Assembly: GCF_014843355.1 (NCBI RefSeq)
Contig: NZ_CP062137.1
Span: forward strand, 744,001-808,000
From: Actinobacillus sp. GY-402
GTDB lineage: Bacteria; Pseudomonadota; Gammaproteobacteria; Enterobacterales; Pasteurellaceae
DNA length: 64,000 nt
Reading direction: 5' to 3'
Under the pieces are notes generated by a model. The model did no database searches. It saw only the letters and a program-made list of their open reading frames with translations, and was not told the origin of the DNA. Positions 45,135 to 54,805 of the stretch are shown here, in pieces (the stretch's first letter is position 1; each line of letters begins with the position of its first letter). The translations under genes were made by a program, and so were the position numbers.

Positions 45135-46247
45135 ATGCGGTTTGTTGATGAATTCCGCGATCCGGAACTGGCCGCAAGTCTGGTACAACGGCTGAAAAAA
45201 CTCATGAAAAATTTACCGCACTTTACGGCGGAAAATCCGTTGTATTTAATGGAAGTCTGCGGCGGTCATACCCATACGATCTTCAAATTCGGGCTGGATC
45301 GTTTGTTGCCGCCGTCCGTTGAATTTATTCACGGCCCCGGTTGCCCGGTTTGCGTGTTGCCGATGGGACGGATTGACGTTTGCATTGAAATCGCGGAAAA
45401 ACCGAATGTGATTTTCTGTACCTTCGGCGACGCTATGCGGGTGAAAGGACGCAAAGGTTCGTTGCTGGAAGCCAAAGGGCGAGGCGCGGACGTTCGTATT
45501 GTGTATTCGCCGTTGGACGCTTTAACTCTGGCGCGGAATAATTCGGATAAACAAGTGGTGTTTTTTTCCCTGGGTTTTGAAACTACCATGCCAAGTACGG
45601 CAGTCACGCTGCAACAGGCAAAAAAACAGGACGTACGGAATTTTCGTATTGTGTGTCAGAACATCACGATTATTCCGACTCTGCGCAGTCTGCTGTCGCA
45701 GGATCAAATCAAAATAGACGGATTTATCGCGCCGGGACATGTCAGCATGGTGATTGGTTCGCAACCTTATCAAACGTTGTGCGACCAATTTCATAAACCT
45801 TTTGTTATTACCGGTTTCGAACCGCTGGACATTTTGCAATCTATCGTGATGTTGGTGCAGCAATTTGCGGACGGACGTTGCGAAGTAGAGAATCAGTACA
45901 AACGTATCGTGCATGAGAACGGTAATGCTTTGGCGCAACGCGCCATAGCGGAGGTTTTTCAACCGAAAGCCCGTAGCGAATGGCGCGGATTGGGCGAAAT
46001 CGAAGAATCGGGCGTGGAATTGACGCCGGCATATCGTCAATTTGATGCGGAAATTTATTTTCACAGTCAGCCCCAACGCGTGGCGGACGATCCCGATTCC
46101 CGCTGCGGCGATGTGCTGACGGGCAAATGCAAACCCGCCGATTGTCCGTTGTTCGGGACGGGCTGTAATCCTGATAACGCTTACGGCGCATTAATGGTGT
46201 CTTCCGAAGGCGCCTGTGCGGCATATTATCAATACCGCCGGGAATAA
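45135..46247 (+). CDS. hypD: Hydrogenase maturation factor HypD
   Basis: A 370-residue iron-sulphur scaffold on which the Fe(CN)2CO group is assembled with HypC. Conserved Cys motifs are EVCGGHTH at about 40-47, GPGCPVCVLP at about 68-77 and the C-terminal cluster Cys set (CGDVLTGKCKPADCPLFG). It needs HypC as partner, which is not in this cluster. Confidence 0.95.
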   Translation: MRFVDEFRDPELAASLVQRLKKLMKNLPHFTAENPLYLMEVCGGHTHTIFKFGLDRLLPPSVEFIHGPGCPVCVLPMGRIDVCIEIAEKPNVIFCTFGDAMRVKGRKGSLLEAKGRGADVRIVYSPLDALTLARNNSDKQVVFFSLGFETTMPSTAVTLQQAKKQDVRNFRIVCQNITIIPTLRSLLSQDQIKIDGFIAPGHVSMVIGSQPYQTLCDQFHKPFVITGFEPLDILQSIVMLVQQFADGRCEVENQYKRIVHENGNALAQRAIAEVFQPKARSEWRGLGEIEESGVELTPAYRQFDAEIYFHSQPQRVADDPDSRCGDVLTGKCKPADCPLFGTGCNPDNAYGALMVSSEGACAAYYQYRRE

Positions 46248-46275
46248 GCGCCCGCCGGGTTAAAATAAAGGTTGA

Positions 46276-46300
46276 TGAGGCATACGAAAGGTATGCCTCA
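46276..46300. repeat. Perfect hairpin in the hypD-hypE gap
   Basis: TGAGGCATAC and GTATGCCTCA form a perfect 10-bp stem with loop GAAAG and no T-run. It could act as an mRNA stabiliser or as a weak terminator before hypE. Confidence 0.5.
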
Positions 46301-46341
46301 ATGGTTTCAATTTTATTGCAGTCAATCACAAAAGGATTCTT

Positions 46342-47355
46342 ATGACTGATTTTATCACCATGGCGCACGGCAACGGCGGTGCGGCAATGCAAAAACTGAT
46401 CCGGGAATATTTTTTCGACGCGTTTAACAATCCCATTCTCGCGCAAGGAGAAGATCAAGCCCGCATTCCTTTAAATGAACTGACAAAGTGCGGTCAAAAA
46501 TTAGCGTTTTCTACCGACAGTTTCGTTATCGATCCGATTTTTTTCCCCGGCGGCAATATCGGTAAATTAGCGGTTTGCGGCACGGCGAATGACATCGCCG
46601 TGGGCGGCGCGGTGCCAAAATATTTATCCTGCGGATTTATTTTGGAAGAAGGTTTGCCGTTGAGTGAATTGAAAACCATCATTCAGGCTATGGCGGAAAC
46701 CTGTCAAAAAGCCGGCATTCAGGTGGTAACGGGCGATACCAAAGTGGTGCAAAAAGGCGCCGTGGATAAAATTTTCATCAATACCGGCGGCATTGGCGTG
46801 ATTCCCGACAATCTTGACTGGGGCGCTCACCGCATTGAAGCGGGCGATCAAATTATCATCAGCGGCACCATCGGCGATCACGGCGCGACGATTTTAAACT
46901 TACGGGAAAATCTCGGCATTCAGACGGCCTTGCAAAGCGATTGCGCCGTGCTGACGCCGTTAATTGATCTGCTTCGTCCGATTGACGGAATAAAAGCCGT
47001 GCGCGATGCCACGCGCGGTGGCGTGAATGCCGTGTTGCACGAATATGCGCAAGCTCGAGACCTGGGCATGCGCATTGAAGAAGCGGCGTTACCGATTCGC
47101 AGCGAAGTTCGCGGAATCTGTGAAATTCTGGGGCTGGAAGCGTTAAATTTCGCCAACGAAGGGAAGTTGGTGATTATTGCCAAAGCTGAAAAAACAGCGG
47201 AAATTCTGACCGCACTTCACAGCCATCAATTAGGCCAAAATGCCGCCCTCATCGGCGAGGTGACCGAAGACAAAAAAGTGCGTTTGGCGGGAATTTTCGG
47301 ACAAAGCCGTTTACTGGATTTACCCACCAATGAACCGTTGCCGAGAATTTGTTAA
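46342..47355 (+). CDS. hypE: Hydrogenase maturation factor HypE
   Basis: A 337-residue PurM-like enzyme that dehydrates carbamoyl to cyano groups for hydrogenase. It starts MTDFITMAHGNGGAAMQKLI and ends in PRIC, the C-terminal Cys that carries the thiocarbamate. Core motifs AFSTDSFVIDP and ATRGGVNAVLHE are present. It lies 94 bases after hypD, with a hairpin between. Confidence 0.95.
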   Translation: MTDFITMAHGNGGAAMQKLIREYFFDAFNNPILAQGEDQARIPLNELTKCGQKLAFSTDSFVIDPIFFPGGNIGKLAVCGTANDIAVGGAVPKYLSCGFILEEGLPLSELKTIIQAMAETCQKAGIQVVTGDTKVVQKGAVDKIFINTGGIGVIPDNLDWGAHRIEAGDQIIISGTIGDHGATILNLRENLGIQTALQSDCAVLTPLIDLLRPIDGIKAVRDATRGGVNAVLHEYAQARDLGMRIEEAALPIRSEVRGICEILGLEALNFANEGKLVIIAKAEKTAEILTALHSHQLGQNAALIGEVTEDKKVRLAGIFGQSRLLDLPTNEPLPRIC

Positions 47356-47450
47356 GATTTCATTAAAATCTGCGTCGCCATCCGTCGAAAGCATACCGGC
47401 TTTGAGACGCAGATAAAAAAGTGCGGTCAGTTTTTTCATTGTTTTTGTGA

Positions 47451-47936
47451 TTATTTTGTTGGCATGTTCGTCAATTTAGCGACGGGGTTGAGGAATATTA
47501 AAGGTTCGTCGCCGATATTTTTCAAGGCATGAGATTGCCCCGGCCGGGCGATGGTAATGTCGCCGGCTTCTACCGCCGTTTCTTTACCGTTTCCGTCAGT
47601 AAATAACCCTTTGCCGGATACGATAATGTAAACGTCTTCGTTGTCATTGTGTTTGTGCAAACCGATTGACGCTCCTTTCGGCAGGGTAAGCCAGCCGATT
47701 TCTTTGAACGCATCCCGACTGTCTGTTTGGTGGCGAGTGAAAGCGAAATCTCCTAACAATTCGCCTTCGCCGCCTGCGGTTTTCTCACGATTCCATTTAA
47801 GCAAATCCGCTTTTTTGTACACCTGAACGGCGCGATCCAACTTGACGTCGTTTGCACCGTTTGCTTCCGCCGCAGCAAAACGGACGAAGCCGGCGGCAAT
47901 CACAGCGATTAAATATAAAGATATTTTATTTTTCAT
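47451..47936 (-). CDS. Exported cupin-domain protein
   Basis: A 161-residue protein with signal peptide (MKNKISLYLIAVIAAGF, cleaved near AAA) and a single cupin barrel: motif 1 LHKHNDNEDVYIIVSGKG and motif 2 PGQSHALKN with two His-bearing strands. The start at 47936 follows GGAGG. A metal site is likely; sugar or amino-acid binding is typical but unproven. It converges with hypE and has no operon partner. Confidence 0.8.
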   Translation of the reverse strand: MKNKISLYLIAVIAAGFVRFAAAEANGANDVKLDRAVQVYKKADLLKWNREKTAGGEGELLGDFAFTRHQTDSRDAFKEIGWLTLPKGASIGLHKHNDNEDVYIIVSGKGLFTDGNGKETAVEAGDITIARPGQSHALKNIGDEPLIFLNPVAKLTNMPTK

Positions 47937-48060
47937 ATGAGCCTCCTGCGGGCGTTGGAATAACATTTTTCGATCAAAGTGCGGGCAAAATTTTCATTGT
48001 TTTTTCGACGGAGAATAAAAAAGAGCCGATAAAATACCCGCTCTTTTTCTCTTGATTTGA

Positions 48061-48468
48061 TTAGCGTTCCGCTTTAAACAGACCGGAAGAACCTTCCGAA
48101 TAATCCCGCGGCTGATGATCTTTCTCAACGGCGGCGGTGGATTTATCGGAATTCATAAAACTTTGCAGGAACAATCCTTTAGTTTTGGCATCCGGCATTA
48201 ATTCGTCGGAAGATTTCGCCATATGACGGTAAATTTTTTGATAATCCTGTGCCAGCACTTTAAATAAATCGGCGCTTTCCGCAAAATGTTTTTCCAGCAA
48301 TTCTTCCTGTTTTTGCAGGGCGGATTTGGTTTGTTGCAATTCGCTTTCGGTTTGCGCCTGTTTTTTAATCGAACCTTTGGTGAGGCGCAAAATGAGATAA
48401 GTGATAACGATTCCCACAGCAAGTCCGATGCCTGCGGCCAGCCACATTTCAGTCGTCCAGGTTTGCAT
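48061..48468 (-). CDS. zapG: Cell-envelope protein ZapG/YhcB
   Basis: A 135-residue protein with one N-terminal membrane helix (about 8-28) followed by a long cytoplasmic coiled coil (about 35-75) and a Pro/Ser-rich tail. This is the YhcB (DUF1043) layout; the family links cell division and envelope synthesis in E. coli. It has no operon partner here. Confidence 0.85.
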   Translation of the reverse strand: MQTWTTEMWLAAGIGLAVGIVITYLILRLTKGSIKKQAQTESELQQTKSALQKQEELLEKHFAESADLFKVLAQDYQKIYRHMAKSSDELMPDAKTKGLFLQSFMNSDKSTAAVEKDHQPRDYSEGSSGLFKAER

Positions 48469-48649
48469 AAATGCCTCCTTTTTTATTTTTGTTTTATCAT
48501 AACGGGAAAATCGGCGTTTGTCTTGTCTGACTTGTGGGTTATTTGCGGTAGATCACATTTCCGCCGAATGAAACGTAAACCGCCCGAACTTATACGGTAA
48601 ATTTCCGCTAAAGTGCGGGCGATTTTTTCACGATTTTTTTATCGTTTTT

Positions 48650-50185
48650 TTAATCAATAGGCGGAATATAAGTGCCGTCGGCGATGGCGTCTTTAATCCG
48701 ATCAGCTTCCGCTAACACCAAATCCAGCAACGCTTTCACGTCTTCCAGCGTGGCAATCGGGCTTAAAGTCGTCATTTTCAGCGATTGTTTATCGCCGACT
48801 TTAGTGACGCCGATATTGGCTTCGCCGCGGGCGAACAGCTCATCCGCCACATTTTGGTTTAACGCATCCAGCCATTGCGTCGGATAACCTTTCGGATTTA
48901 CCCGGAACAGCACCGCGGCAAATTGAGTCGGAACCAGCATTTCCAAGCCTTCGGCGGCGTGAATGTAGGCTTCCACTTGTTTGGTCAGTTTTACGCCGTG
49001 ATCAATCATTGACGCGTACAAATCTTCGCCTAAAGCTTCCAGCGTGAACCATAATTTTAAGGCGTCGAAGCGACGGGTGGTTTGCAGTGATTTAGATACC
49101 AGATTCGGTACGCCGTGTTGTTCGTCGTATTCGGAGTTCAGGTAATCCGCTTTGTAGTCGATGAAACGATAGTTCGCCGGATCTTTCAATAAAAACGCAC
49201 CGCAGGAAATAGTTTGGAAGAAATGCTTATGAAAATCCAGCGTGACGGAATCGGTGAGTTCGATACCGTCTAGCAAACGGCGATAATCTTTTGATAACAA
49301 CAAAGCGCCGCCCCAGGCCGCGTCCGCGTGTAACCAGGCTTTGTGTCGGTCGGCCAGTTTGCGGATGGCTTTCAAATCATCAATGGCGCCTGCATCGGTG
49401 GTGCCTGCGGTTGCCACGATACAAGCCGTGATTTTGTCTTCCGCTTTAAGCTGATTCAGCGTTTTTTCAAGCTCGGCGATATCCATTTGTGCGTTGGCAT
49501 TGGTCGGCACCGTGACGACGGATTGAAAGCCCATGCCCATCATCGCCATATTTTTTTGTACGGAGAAATGGGCGTTTTCAGAGCAAACCACTTTGATTTT
49601 TTTCAGTGCGTCTGCCGGCAAACCGTCGCGTTGAACGGACCATTCGGAGCCGTCGGCATTCTTCCAGTTGTTAGCCACCGCCCAATCGCGCGCGAGTAAC
49701 ACGCCCATCAGGTTGGATTGGGTGCCGCCCGAAGTAAATACGCCTGAGGTGCCTTTACCATAGCCGACTTTTTGACGAAGCCAGTCGATTAAATGCTCTT
49801 CCATAATGGAACCGGCCGGGCTTTGATCCCAGGAATCCATGGATTGATTGGTCGCATTGATTAACACTTCCGCAATTTGGCTGGTCACCATAGTCGGGCA
49901 GTGTAAATGGGCGAGCGAATGCGGATGGTGCACTTTCAAACTCGGATTCAAAAAGATTTCCACCAAATGATCCAGCGATTTTTTTATGCCCAGGCCGTCT
50001 TTGCTTGGGTTAAAACCGCCGATAGTCGCGCGTAATTCTTTGATTGAACCGCCGGTGTACATTTTTTCGTTTTTAAGCCAGTGGGAAACCGCTTTTACCG
50101 CGTCCTTCATCGCCGTTTCATAATCCGCGACGGATTGCGGATCTCTGCAAAAAAGCGATTGTCTGTGTTTTGAAATATCTGCCAT
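48650..50185 (-). CDS. ddc: L-2,4-diaminobutyrate decarboxylase
   Basis: A 511-residue group II PLP decarboxylase. Motifs: [12 protein letters not shown] near 150, [13 protein letters not shown] near 290 and the PLP-lysine [15 protein letters not shown]. It makes 1,3-diaminopropane from 2,4-diaminobutyrate, the product of the dat gene just upstream on the same strand. This pair is known from Haemophilus and Acinetobacter. 142 bases separate the genes. Confidence 0.92.
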   Translation of the reverse strand: MADISKHRQSLFCRDPQSVADYETAMKDAVKAVSHWLKNEKMYTGGSIKELRATIGGFNPSKDGLGIKKSLDHLVEIFLNPSLKVHHPHSLAHLHCPTMVTSQIAEVLINATNQSMDSWDQSPAGSIMEEHLIDWLRQKVGYGKGTSGVFTSGGTQSNLMGVLLARDWAVANNWKNADGSEWSVQRDGLPADALKKIKVVCSENAHFSVQKNMAMMGMGFQSVVTVPTNANAQMDIAELEKTLNQLKAEDKITACIVATAGTTDAGAIDDLKAIRKLADRHKAWLHADAAWGGALLLSKDYRRLLDGIELTDSVTLDFHKHFFQTISCGAFLLKDPANYRFIDYKADYLNSEYDEQHGVPNLVSKSLQTTRRFDALKLWFTLEALGEDLYASMIDHGVKLTKQVEAYIHAAEGLEMLVPTQFAAVLFRVNPKGYPTQWLDALNQNVADELFARGEANIGVTKVGDKQSLKMTTLSPIATLEDVKALLDLVLAEADRIKDAIADGTYIPPID

Positions 50186-50327
50186 ATTATAGAATTCCGT
50201 ATTTCGGTCGCAGGCGTTTATCAGCCTGCCGATTCATAATAAAAGGCGAGCCGGCAAGCCCGCCCGCAACAATGACAAGCGGCCGGATTTCCCCAAAAAA
50301 CTTGCGAAAATTCGACCGCACTTTTAA

Positions 50328-51692
50328 TTAACCGCGCACCGCTTTAAGCGCATCCGCCACGGATTGTTTGAAGCGTTTGATAAATTCTTCGCATTCCGCC
50401 TGATTAATGTTTACCGCGCAGAGAATTCGCACCACATTACCGTTGCGTCCGCCGCGTTCCAACAATAATTTATTGTTAAAACAGGCTTTTTGAATCGCCA
50501 CCGCTAATTCGGCGTCCTGCGGATAGGCGCCGGTGTTGTCTGCGGGCTTGCGTTCGTCCACAATGTCGATCCCCATCATCAAACCGCGGCCGCGCACATT
50601 GCCAATGCAAGGAAATTCCCGGCTTAATTCGCGCAATGCGGCGGTTAAATATTCACCGCGTTCCCGGGCGTTTTGCGCCAGATTTTCTTTACGCATGATT
50701 TTCAGCGAAGCGTAACCCGTCGCCATGGCTAATTGATTGCCGCGGAACGTTCCGGTGTGACCGGCGGGCTGCCAGGCGTCAAATTCTTTACGAATGGCTA
50801 AAACCGCTAACGGCAGGCTGCCGCCAATCGCTTTGGACATCACCACAATATCCGGCTCGATACCGGCATGTTCAAAGGCGAACATTTTACCGCTGCGGCA
50901 GAAACCGGCCTGGACTTCGTCCACAATCATCAAAATACCGTGTTTTTGCGTGACTTCACGGACTTTTTGTAAGAATGAAACAGGCGCCGGCACGACGCCG
51001 CCTTCACCTTGAATGGCTTCTAAGATGACGGCGGCCGGTTTAACCATGCCGCTTTCTACGTCTTCGATAAAGTTTTCGAAATAGCGTTCAACCGCTTTGG
51101 CACCCGCTTCGCCGCCGATACCGAACGGACAGCGGTATTCGTGCGGATACGGCATAAATTGCACGCCCGGCATGAGGTTTTGCACGGCATTTTTGGCGCC
51201 TAAATTACCGGTTAATGATAAGGCGCCGTGAGTCATGCCGTGGAAACCGCCCGAGAAAGCGATGATATTACCGCGGCCGGTATAGGTTTTGGCTAATTTG
51301 ATTGCCGCTTCGTTGGCATCGGCGCCGGACGGGCCGGTGAATTGTAAAATATACTGATCTTTCGGGAAGAACGATAATAATTCCTCCGTGAAAGCGTCTT
51401 TCAACGGTGTGGTTAAATCCAGGGTATGCAACGGCAAACCGCTGTCTAACACGTCTTTAATGGATTGCATTAACACCGGGTGATTATGACCTAATGCTAA
51501 TGTTCCTGCGCCGGCTAAAAAGTCGAGATATTCGTTGCCTTCAACGTCCGTAACCCAGCAACCCTGTGCTTTGGCATAAGCAAAAGGAAGTTTGCGCGGA
51601 TAACTGCGAACGTTGGATTCCATTGCATCCTGGCGATCTAAGAAATGTTGATTGGAAGCAAGAACGGCTTGAACTGGCGTGATAATTGTCAT
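50328..51692 (-). CDS. dat: Diaminobutyrate-2-oxoglutarate aminotransferase
   Basis: A 454-residue class III aminotransferase that makes L-2,4-diaminobutyrate from aspartate semialdehyde. PLP motifs: [16 protein letters not shown] near 120, [17 protein letters not shown] and the lysine in [15 protein letters not shown]. First gene of dat-ddc. Upstream on the minus strand is a leader with a compact predicted fold (51724-51801). Confidence 0.93.
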   Translation of the reverse strand: MTIITPVQAVLASNQHFLDRQDAMESNVRSYPRKLPFAYAKAQGCWVTDVEGNEYLDFLAGAGTLALGHNHPVLMQSIKDVLDSGLPLHTLDLTTPLKDAFTEELLSFFPKDQYILQFTGPSGADANEAAIKLAKTYTGRGNIIAFSGGFHGMTHGALSLTGNLGAKNAVQNLMPGVQFMPYPHEYRCPFGIGGEAGAKAVERYFENFIEDVESGMVKPAAVILEAIQGEGGVVPAPVSFLQKVREVTQKHGILMIVDEVQAGFCRSGKMFAFEHAGIEPDIVVMSKAIGGSLPLAVLAIRKEFDAWQPAGHTGTFRGNQLAMATGYASLKIMRKENLAQNARERGEYLTAALRELSREFPCIGNVRGRGLMMGIDIVDERKPADNTGAYPQDAELAVAIQKACFNNKLLLERGGRNGNVVRILCAVNINQAECEEFIKRFKQSVADALKAVRG

Positions 51693-51723
51693 TTAATATA
51701 AACCTTCTACGAGAGGTGAAAAA

Positions 51724-51801
51724 AATAAGTCGGGTGCCTTGCGGGAAGCCTAAGCTTTCTGTAAAAACAGACGCCATGGGGCATTTGACTCGCTACTTAT
51801 T
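51724..51801 (-). promoter_or_regulatory. Possible structured leader RNA of dat-ddc
   Basis: On the minus strand AATAAGT and ACTTATT close a 78-base domain, directly followed by a U-run. Inside are a TCTGT/ACAGA hairpin and a TGCC/GGCA pairing, plus AGTC/GACT, which competes with the outer helix. It lies about 32 bases before the dat start. No known riboswitch class was recognised. The rest of the 360-base gap has an inverted uptake-signal pair at 51863-51893. Confidence 0.4.
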
Positions 51802-52052
51802 AAAAAAAGCGTTTCAGCTTTTTTATCTTTCCCCAACAGGACGTTGGATGAGATAGTTTTTAAAGTGCGGTCGAAATTGACCGCATTTTTTAAACGGCTA
51901 TATCATAGCGACTTTTAGGGGAAAGGAAAGCGTTTTTTGATTTTTTACGTTAATACGGCGTCGATTTCACCCTTCACGGCGATAAAAGAAAAATTTTGCA
52001 GAAAACTACTTGCCAGTGGTTCAAATCCCCGATACAATGCGCGCCGTATATC

Positions 52053-52138
52053 GCTTCGGTGGTGGAATTGGTAGACACGCTGTCTTCAGGTGGCAGTGTC
52101 CTCAGGATGTGCGAGTTCGAGTCTCGCCCGAAGCACCA
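52053..52138 (+). tRNA. tRNA-Leu (CAG)
   Basis: Acceptor stem GCTTCGG pairs with CCGAAGC, followed by A and an encoded CCA. D-arm GGTGGAATTGGTAGACACGC, anticodon arm CTGTC-TTCAGGT-GGCAG with anticodon CAG, a long class II variable arm and T-arm GCGAGTTCGAGTCTCGC are all as in tRNA-Leu. It reads CUG codons. Confidence 0.97.
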
Positions 52139-52144
52139 CAAAAT

Positions 52145-52176
52145 AAAAGCCGGCTTATTTGAGCACGGCTTTTTTC
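52145..52176 (+). terminator. tRNA-Leu terminator
   Basis: AAAAGCCG (52145-52152) pairs with CGGCTTTT, followed by a T-run. The 483-base gap to rplM also holds an integrase fragment and the rplM promoter. Confidence 0.8.
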
Positions 52177-52345
52177 TTTTCTTATTTCTATAAATATCAA
52201 TAAGTTATAGATAACTCTAAATTAACCAACCTTTCTTTTCACTTCGTCCGGATTGTTATTTTTTATCTATTTTTATATATTGTTATCGGTCAATTACGCC
52301 AATTTTACGCTTTAATTTTTATTTTTTACGCCAACCGGAGAAATT

Positions 52346-52498
52346 ATGTCGACAATCAGAAAACGTGGCGACAAATATCGCTGCGAAGTATATAAAAACG
52401 GTGTTCGCCGATCAAAAACATTCTGCATTTTTGTCGAATTGTTTATTTTATGGCTGGCATTCGTCCGCCGTTTTATGTATAATCACGCGACCCTGTGA
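52346..52498 (+). pseudogene. N-terminal fragment of a tyrosine-type phage integrase
   Basis: A 50-codon frame after a CCGGAG site begins MSTIRKRGDKYRCEVYKNGV and continues to about residue 26 (RRSKTF), which is the Arm-type DNA-binding start of phage integrases. After that the reading becomes hydrophobic, unrelated sequence that runs into the rplM promoter. It lies downstream of and in the same direction as tRNA-Leu, the usual site of integrative elements, so it looks like an excision or deletion scar. Confidence 0.65.
52454..52483 (+). promoter_or_regulatory. rplM promoter
   Basis: A perfect TATAAT (52478-52483) with CTGGCA (52454-52459) 18 bases upstream. The start would give an approximately 130-base leader before rplM. 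Confidence 0.6.
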
Positions 52499-52597
52499 AC
52501 GGTGCGGTTTTCCCGCCGCCCGTTATTTTGTCGAGATCACACTCGAAGGGGTGCTGATTAAGATCATGGTTGTACTCGTGAGAGTACTGGGTATTAA

Positions 52598-53050
<453 letters not shown>

Positions 53051-53065
53051 TCACGGAGCAGAAAA

Positions 53066-53461
53066 ATGACAGCAGCAAATCAAAACTACGGCACAGGTCG
53101 CCGCAAAAGCTCTTCAGCTCGTGTATTTATCAAACCGGGCAATGGTAACATCACCATTAACCAACGTTCTTTAGAGGTGTACTTCGGTCGTGAAACTTCT
53201 CGAATGATCGTTCGTCAACCTTTAGAATTAGTTGAATTAACTGATAAATTAGACCTTTACATCACTGTTAAAGGTGGTGGTATTTCAGGTCAGGCAGGCG
53301 CGATCCGTCACGGTATCACGCGTGCGTTAATGGAATATGATGAGTCTTTACGTCCGGCGCTGCGCGCAGCAGGTTTCGTTACTCGCGACGCCCGTCGTGT
53401 TGAACGTAAAAAAGTGGGCTTGCACAAAGCACGTCGTCGCCCGCAATACTCAAAACGTTAA
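53066..53461 (+). CDS. rpsI: 30S ribosomal protein S9
   Basis: A 131-residue protein with the conserved [18 protein letters not shown] near the start and the basic tail ending RRRPQYSKR that reaches the P site. It begins 15 bases after rplM behind a CACGGAG site. Confidence 0.97.
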   Translation: MTAANQNYGTGRRKSSSARVFIKPGNGNITINQRSLEVYFGRETSRMIVRQPLELVELTDKLDLYITVKGGGISGQAGAIRHGITRALMEYDESLRPALRAAGFVTRDARRVERKKVGLHKARRRPQYSKR

Positions 53462-53486
53462 TTTTATATTACGTTTGTATTTCAAG

Positions 53487-53519
53487 AAATTGCAGTCCGG
53501 AAGGGCTGCAATTTTTTTA
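53487..53519 (+). terminator. rpsI terminator
   Basis: AATTGCAGTCC and GGGCTGCAATT form a strong stem followed by T residues. Confidence 0.92.
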
Positions 53520-53669
53520 TATTTAATTCAGGATAAATTCAAAAATAACTTGGATAACTTGGAAATCAATCGGTAGTTTATGCTAAAATAGCAAGATATT
53601 TTTTACCTGATTTCAGAACAGCCGGAGAGAGGCTGTTAACTTATTTTTATATCGTCAGCGGAGGAATAA

Positions 53670-54308
53670 ATGACCAGTGCGGCAAATAAACGTTCAATAA
53701 TGACTCTTTTTTCTAATAAATCGGATATTTATTGCCATCAAGTGCGTATTGTCTTAGCGGAAAAAGGTGTCGCTTATGAGACGGAAAATGTCGATCCCCA
53801 AGCTGTATCGGAAGAATTAATGGAATTGAACCCGTACGGCTCACTGCCTACATTGGTTGATCGCGACCTGGTGCTTTATAATTCGCGCATTATTATGGAA
53901 TATCTGGACGAACGTTTCCCGCATCCGCCGTTAATGCCGGTTTATCCGGTTGATCGCGGTAAAAAACGGTTGTTAACGATGCGTATTGAACAGGATTGGT
54001 ATCCGACGCTTGAAAAAGCGGAAAACGGCACGGCGGCGGAACGTGCGGAAGCATTAAAACAACTAAAAGAAGAATTTCTGGCAATCGCTCCGATTTTTAA
54101 TCAATATTCCTATTTTATGAATGATGAATTTAGTTTGGTTGATTGCTACATTGCGCCGTTACTTTGGAAATTAAAAGAAATGGGCGTGGAGTTTACCGGC
54201 GCCGGTAGTAAGGCGTTGAAAGGTTATATGGAGCGTATCTTCACCCGCGATTCTTTCATGCAATCTATCGGCAGCGTCGCCCCTAAAAATTTAATGGATG
54301 ACAAATAA
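53670..54308 (+). CDS. sspA: Stringent starvation protein A
   Basis: A 212-residue RNA-polymerase-associated protein with a glutathione-transferase fold. It matches E. coli SspA closely (ANKRSIMTLFSNKSDIYCHQ at the start, IIMEYLDERFPHPPLMPVYP in the middle). SspA remodels transcription during acid and starvation stress. The start at 53670 gives the family N-terminus; a GGAGG site precedes it. It abuts sspB. Confidence 0.95.
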   Translation: MTSAANKRSIMTLFSNKSDIYCHQVRIVLAEKGVAYETENVDPQAVSEELMELNPYGSLPTLVDRDLVLYNSRIIMEYLDERFPHPPLMPVYPVDRGKKRLLTMRIEQDWYPTLEKAENGTAAERAEALKQLKEEFLAIAPIFNQYSYFMNDEFSLVDCYIAPLLWKLKEMGVEFTGAGSKALKGYMERIFTRDSFMQSIGSVAPKNLMDDK

Positions 54309-54760
54309 TGGAATTTAAATCTTCGCCGAAACGCCCTTATTTATTACGCGCCTATTACGATTGGTTGCTGGATAACGGATTTACGCCTTATCTTGTGGTT
54401 GACGCCACTTATTATGGTGTGGATGTGCCGCAGGAATATGTTAAAGACGGGCAAATTGTGTTGAATCTTTCGGAAGGCGCGGTGGGCAATCTGGCGCTCG
54501 GCAATGACACCATTGAATTCAGCGCGCGTTTCCAGGGAATTCCCCGTAATTTATATATTCCCATGGGTGCGGCGATTGCGATCTATGCCCGTGAAAACGG
54601 TGACGGCGTGATGTTTGAACCGGAACCGATTTATGACGAATTGGATAAAACGCAGCTTACACCGGTGAAAAGTGCGGAAGAAAAATCGAAAGAAAAATCC
54701 GTAGCGAAAAAAACGTCATCGGATAAAAAGTCCGCATCGCATTTGCGTATTATTAAATAA
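54308..54760 (+). CDS. sspB: ClpXP adaptor protein SspB
   Basis: A 150-residue adaptor that hands ssrA-tagged proteins to ClpXP. The substrate-binding domain is at about 5-110 (KRPYLLRAYYDWLLDNGFTP), a Lys/Ser-rich linker follows, and the extreme C-terminus ASHLRIIK is the ClpX-binding tail. It overlaps sspA by one base. Confidence 0.95.
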   Translation: MEFKSSPKRPYLLRAYYDWLLDNGFTPYLVVDATYYGVDVPQEYVKDGQIVLNLSEGAVGNLALGNDTIEFSARFQGIPRNLYIPMGAAIAIYARENGDGVMFEPEPIYDELDKTQLTPVKSAEEKSKEKSVAKKTSSDKKSASHLRIIK

Positions 54761-54778
54761 TCTAGTTGCGGATTAAAA

Positions 54779-54805
54779 TAAAAAGAGGCGTTTGCCTCTT
54801 TATTT
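54779..54805. terminator. Bidirectional terminator between sspB and glnE
   Basis: AAAGAGGC (54782-54789) pairs with GCCTCTTT (54794-54801) around a four-base loop, with A- and T-rich flanks. Confidence 0.9.

Noticed and set aside
51541-51777. 78-codon reading frame on the minus strand across the dat start
   Set aside because: It overlaps dat out of frame and its start lies inside the possible leader structure; no homology pattern is visible.
51863-51893. Strong terminator-like uptake-signal pair on the plus strand
   Set aside because: No plus-strand gene lies upstream of it, so it is treated as an inverted uptake-signal pair without assigned function.
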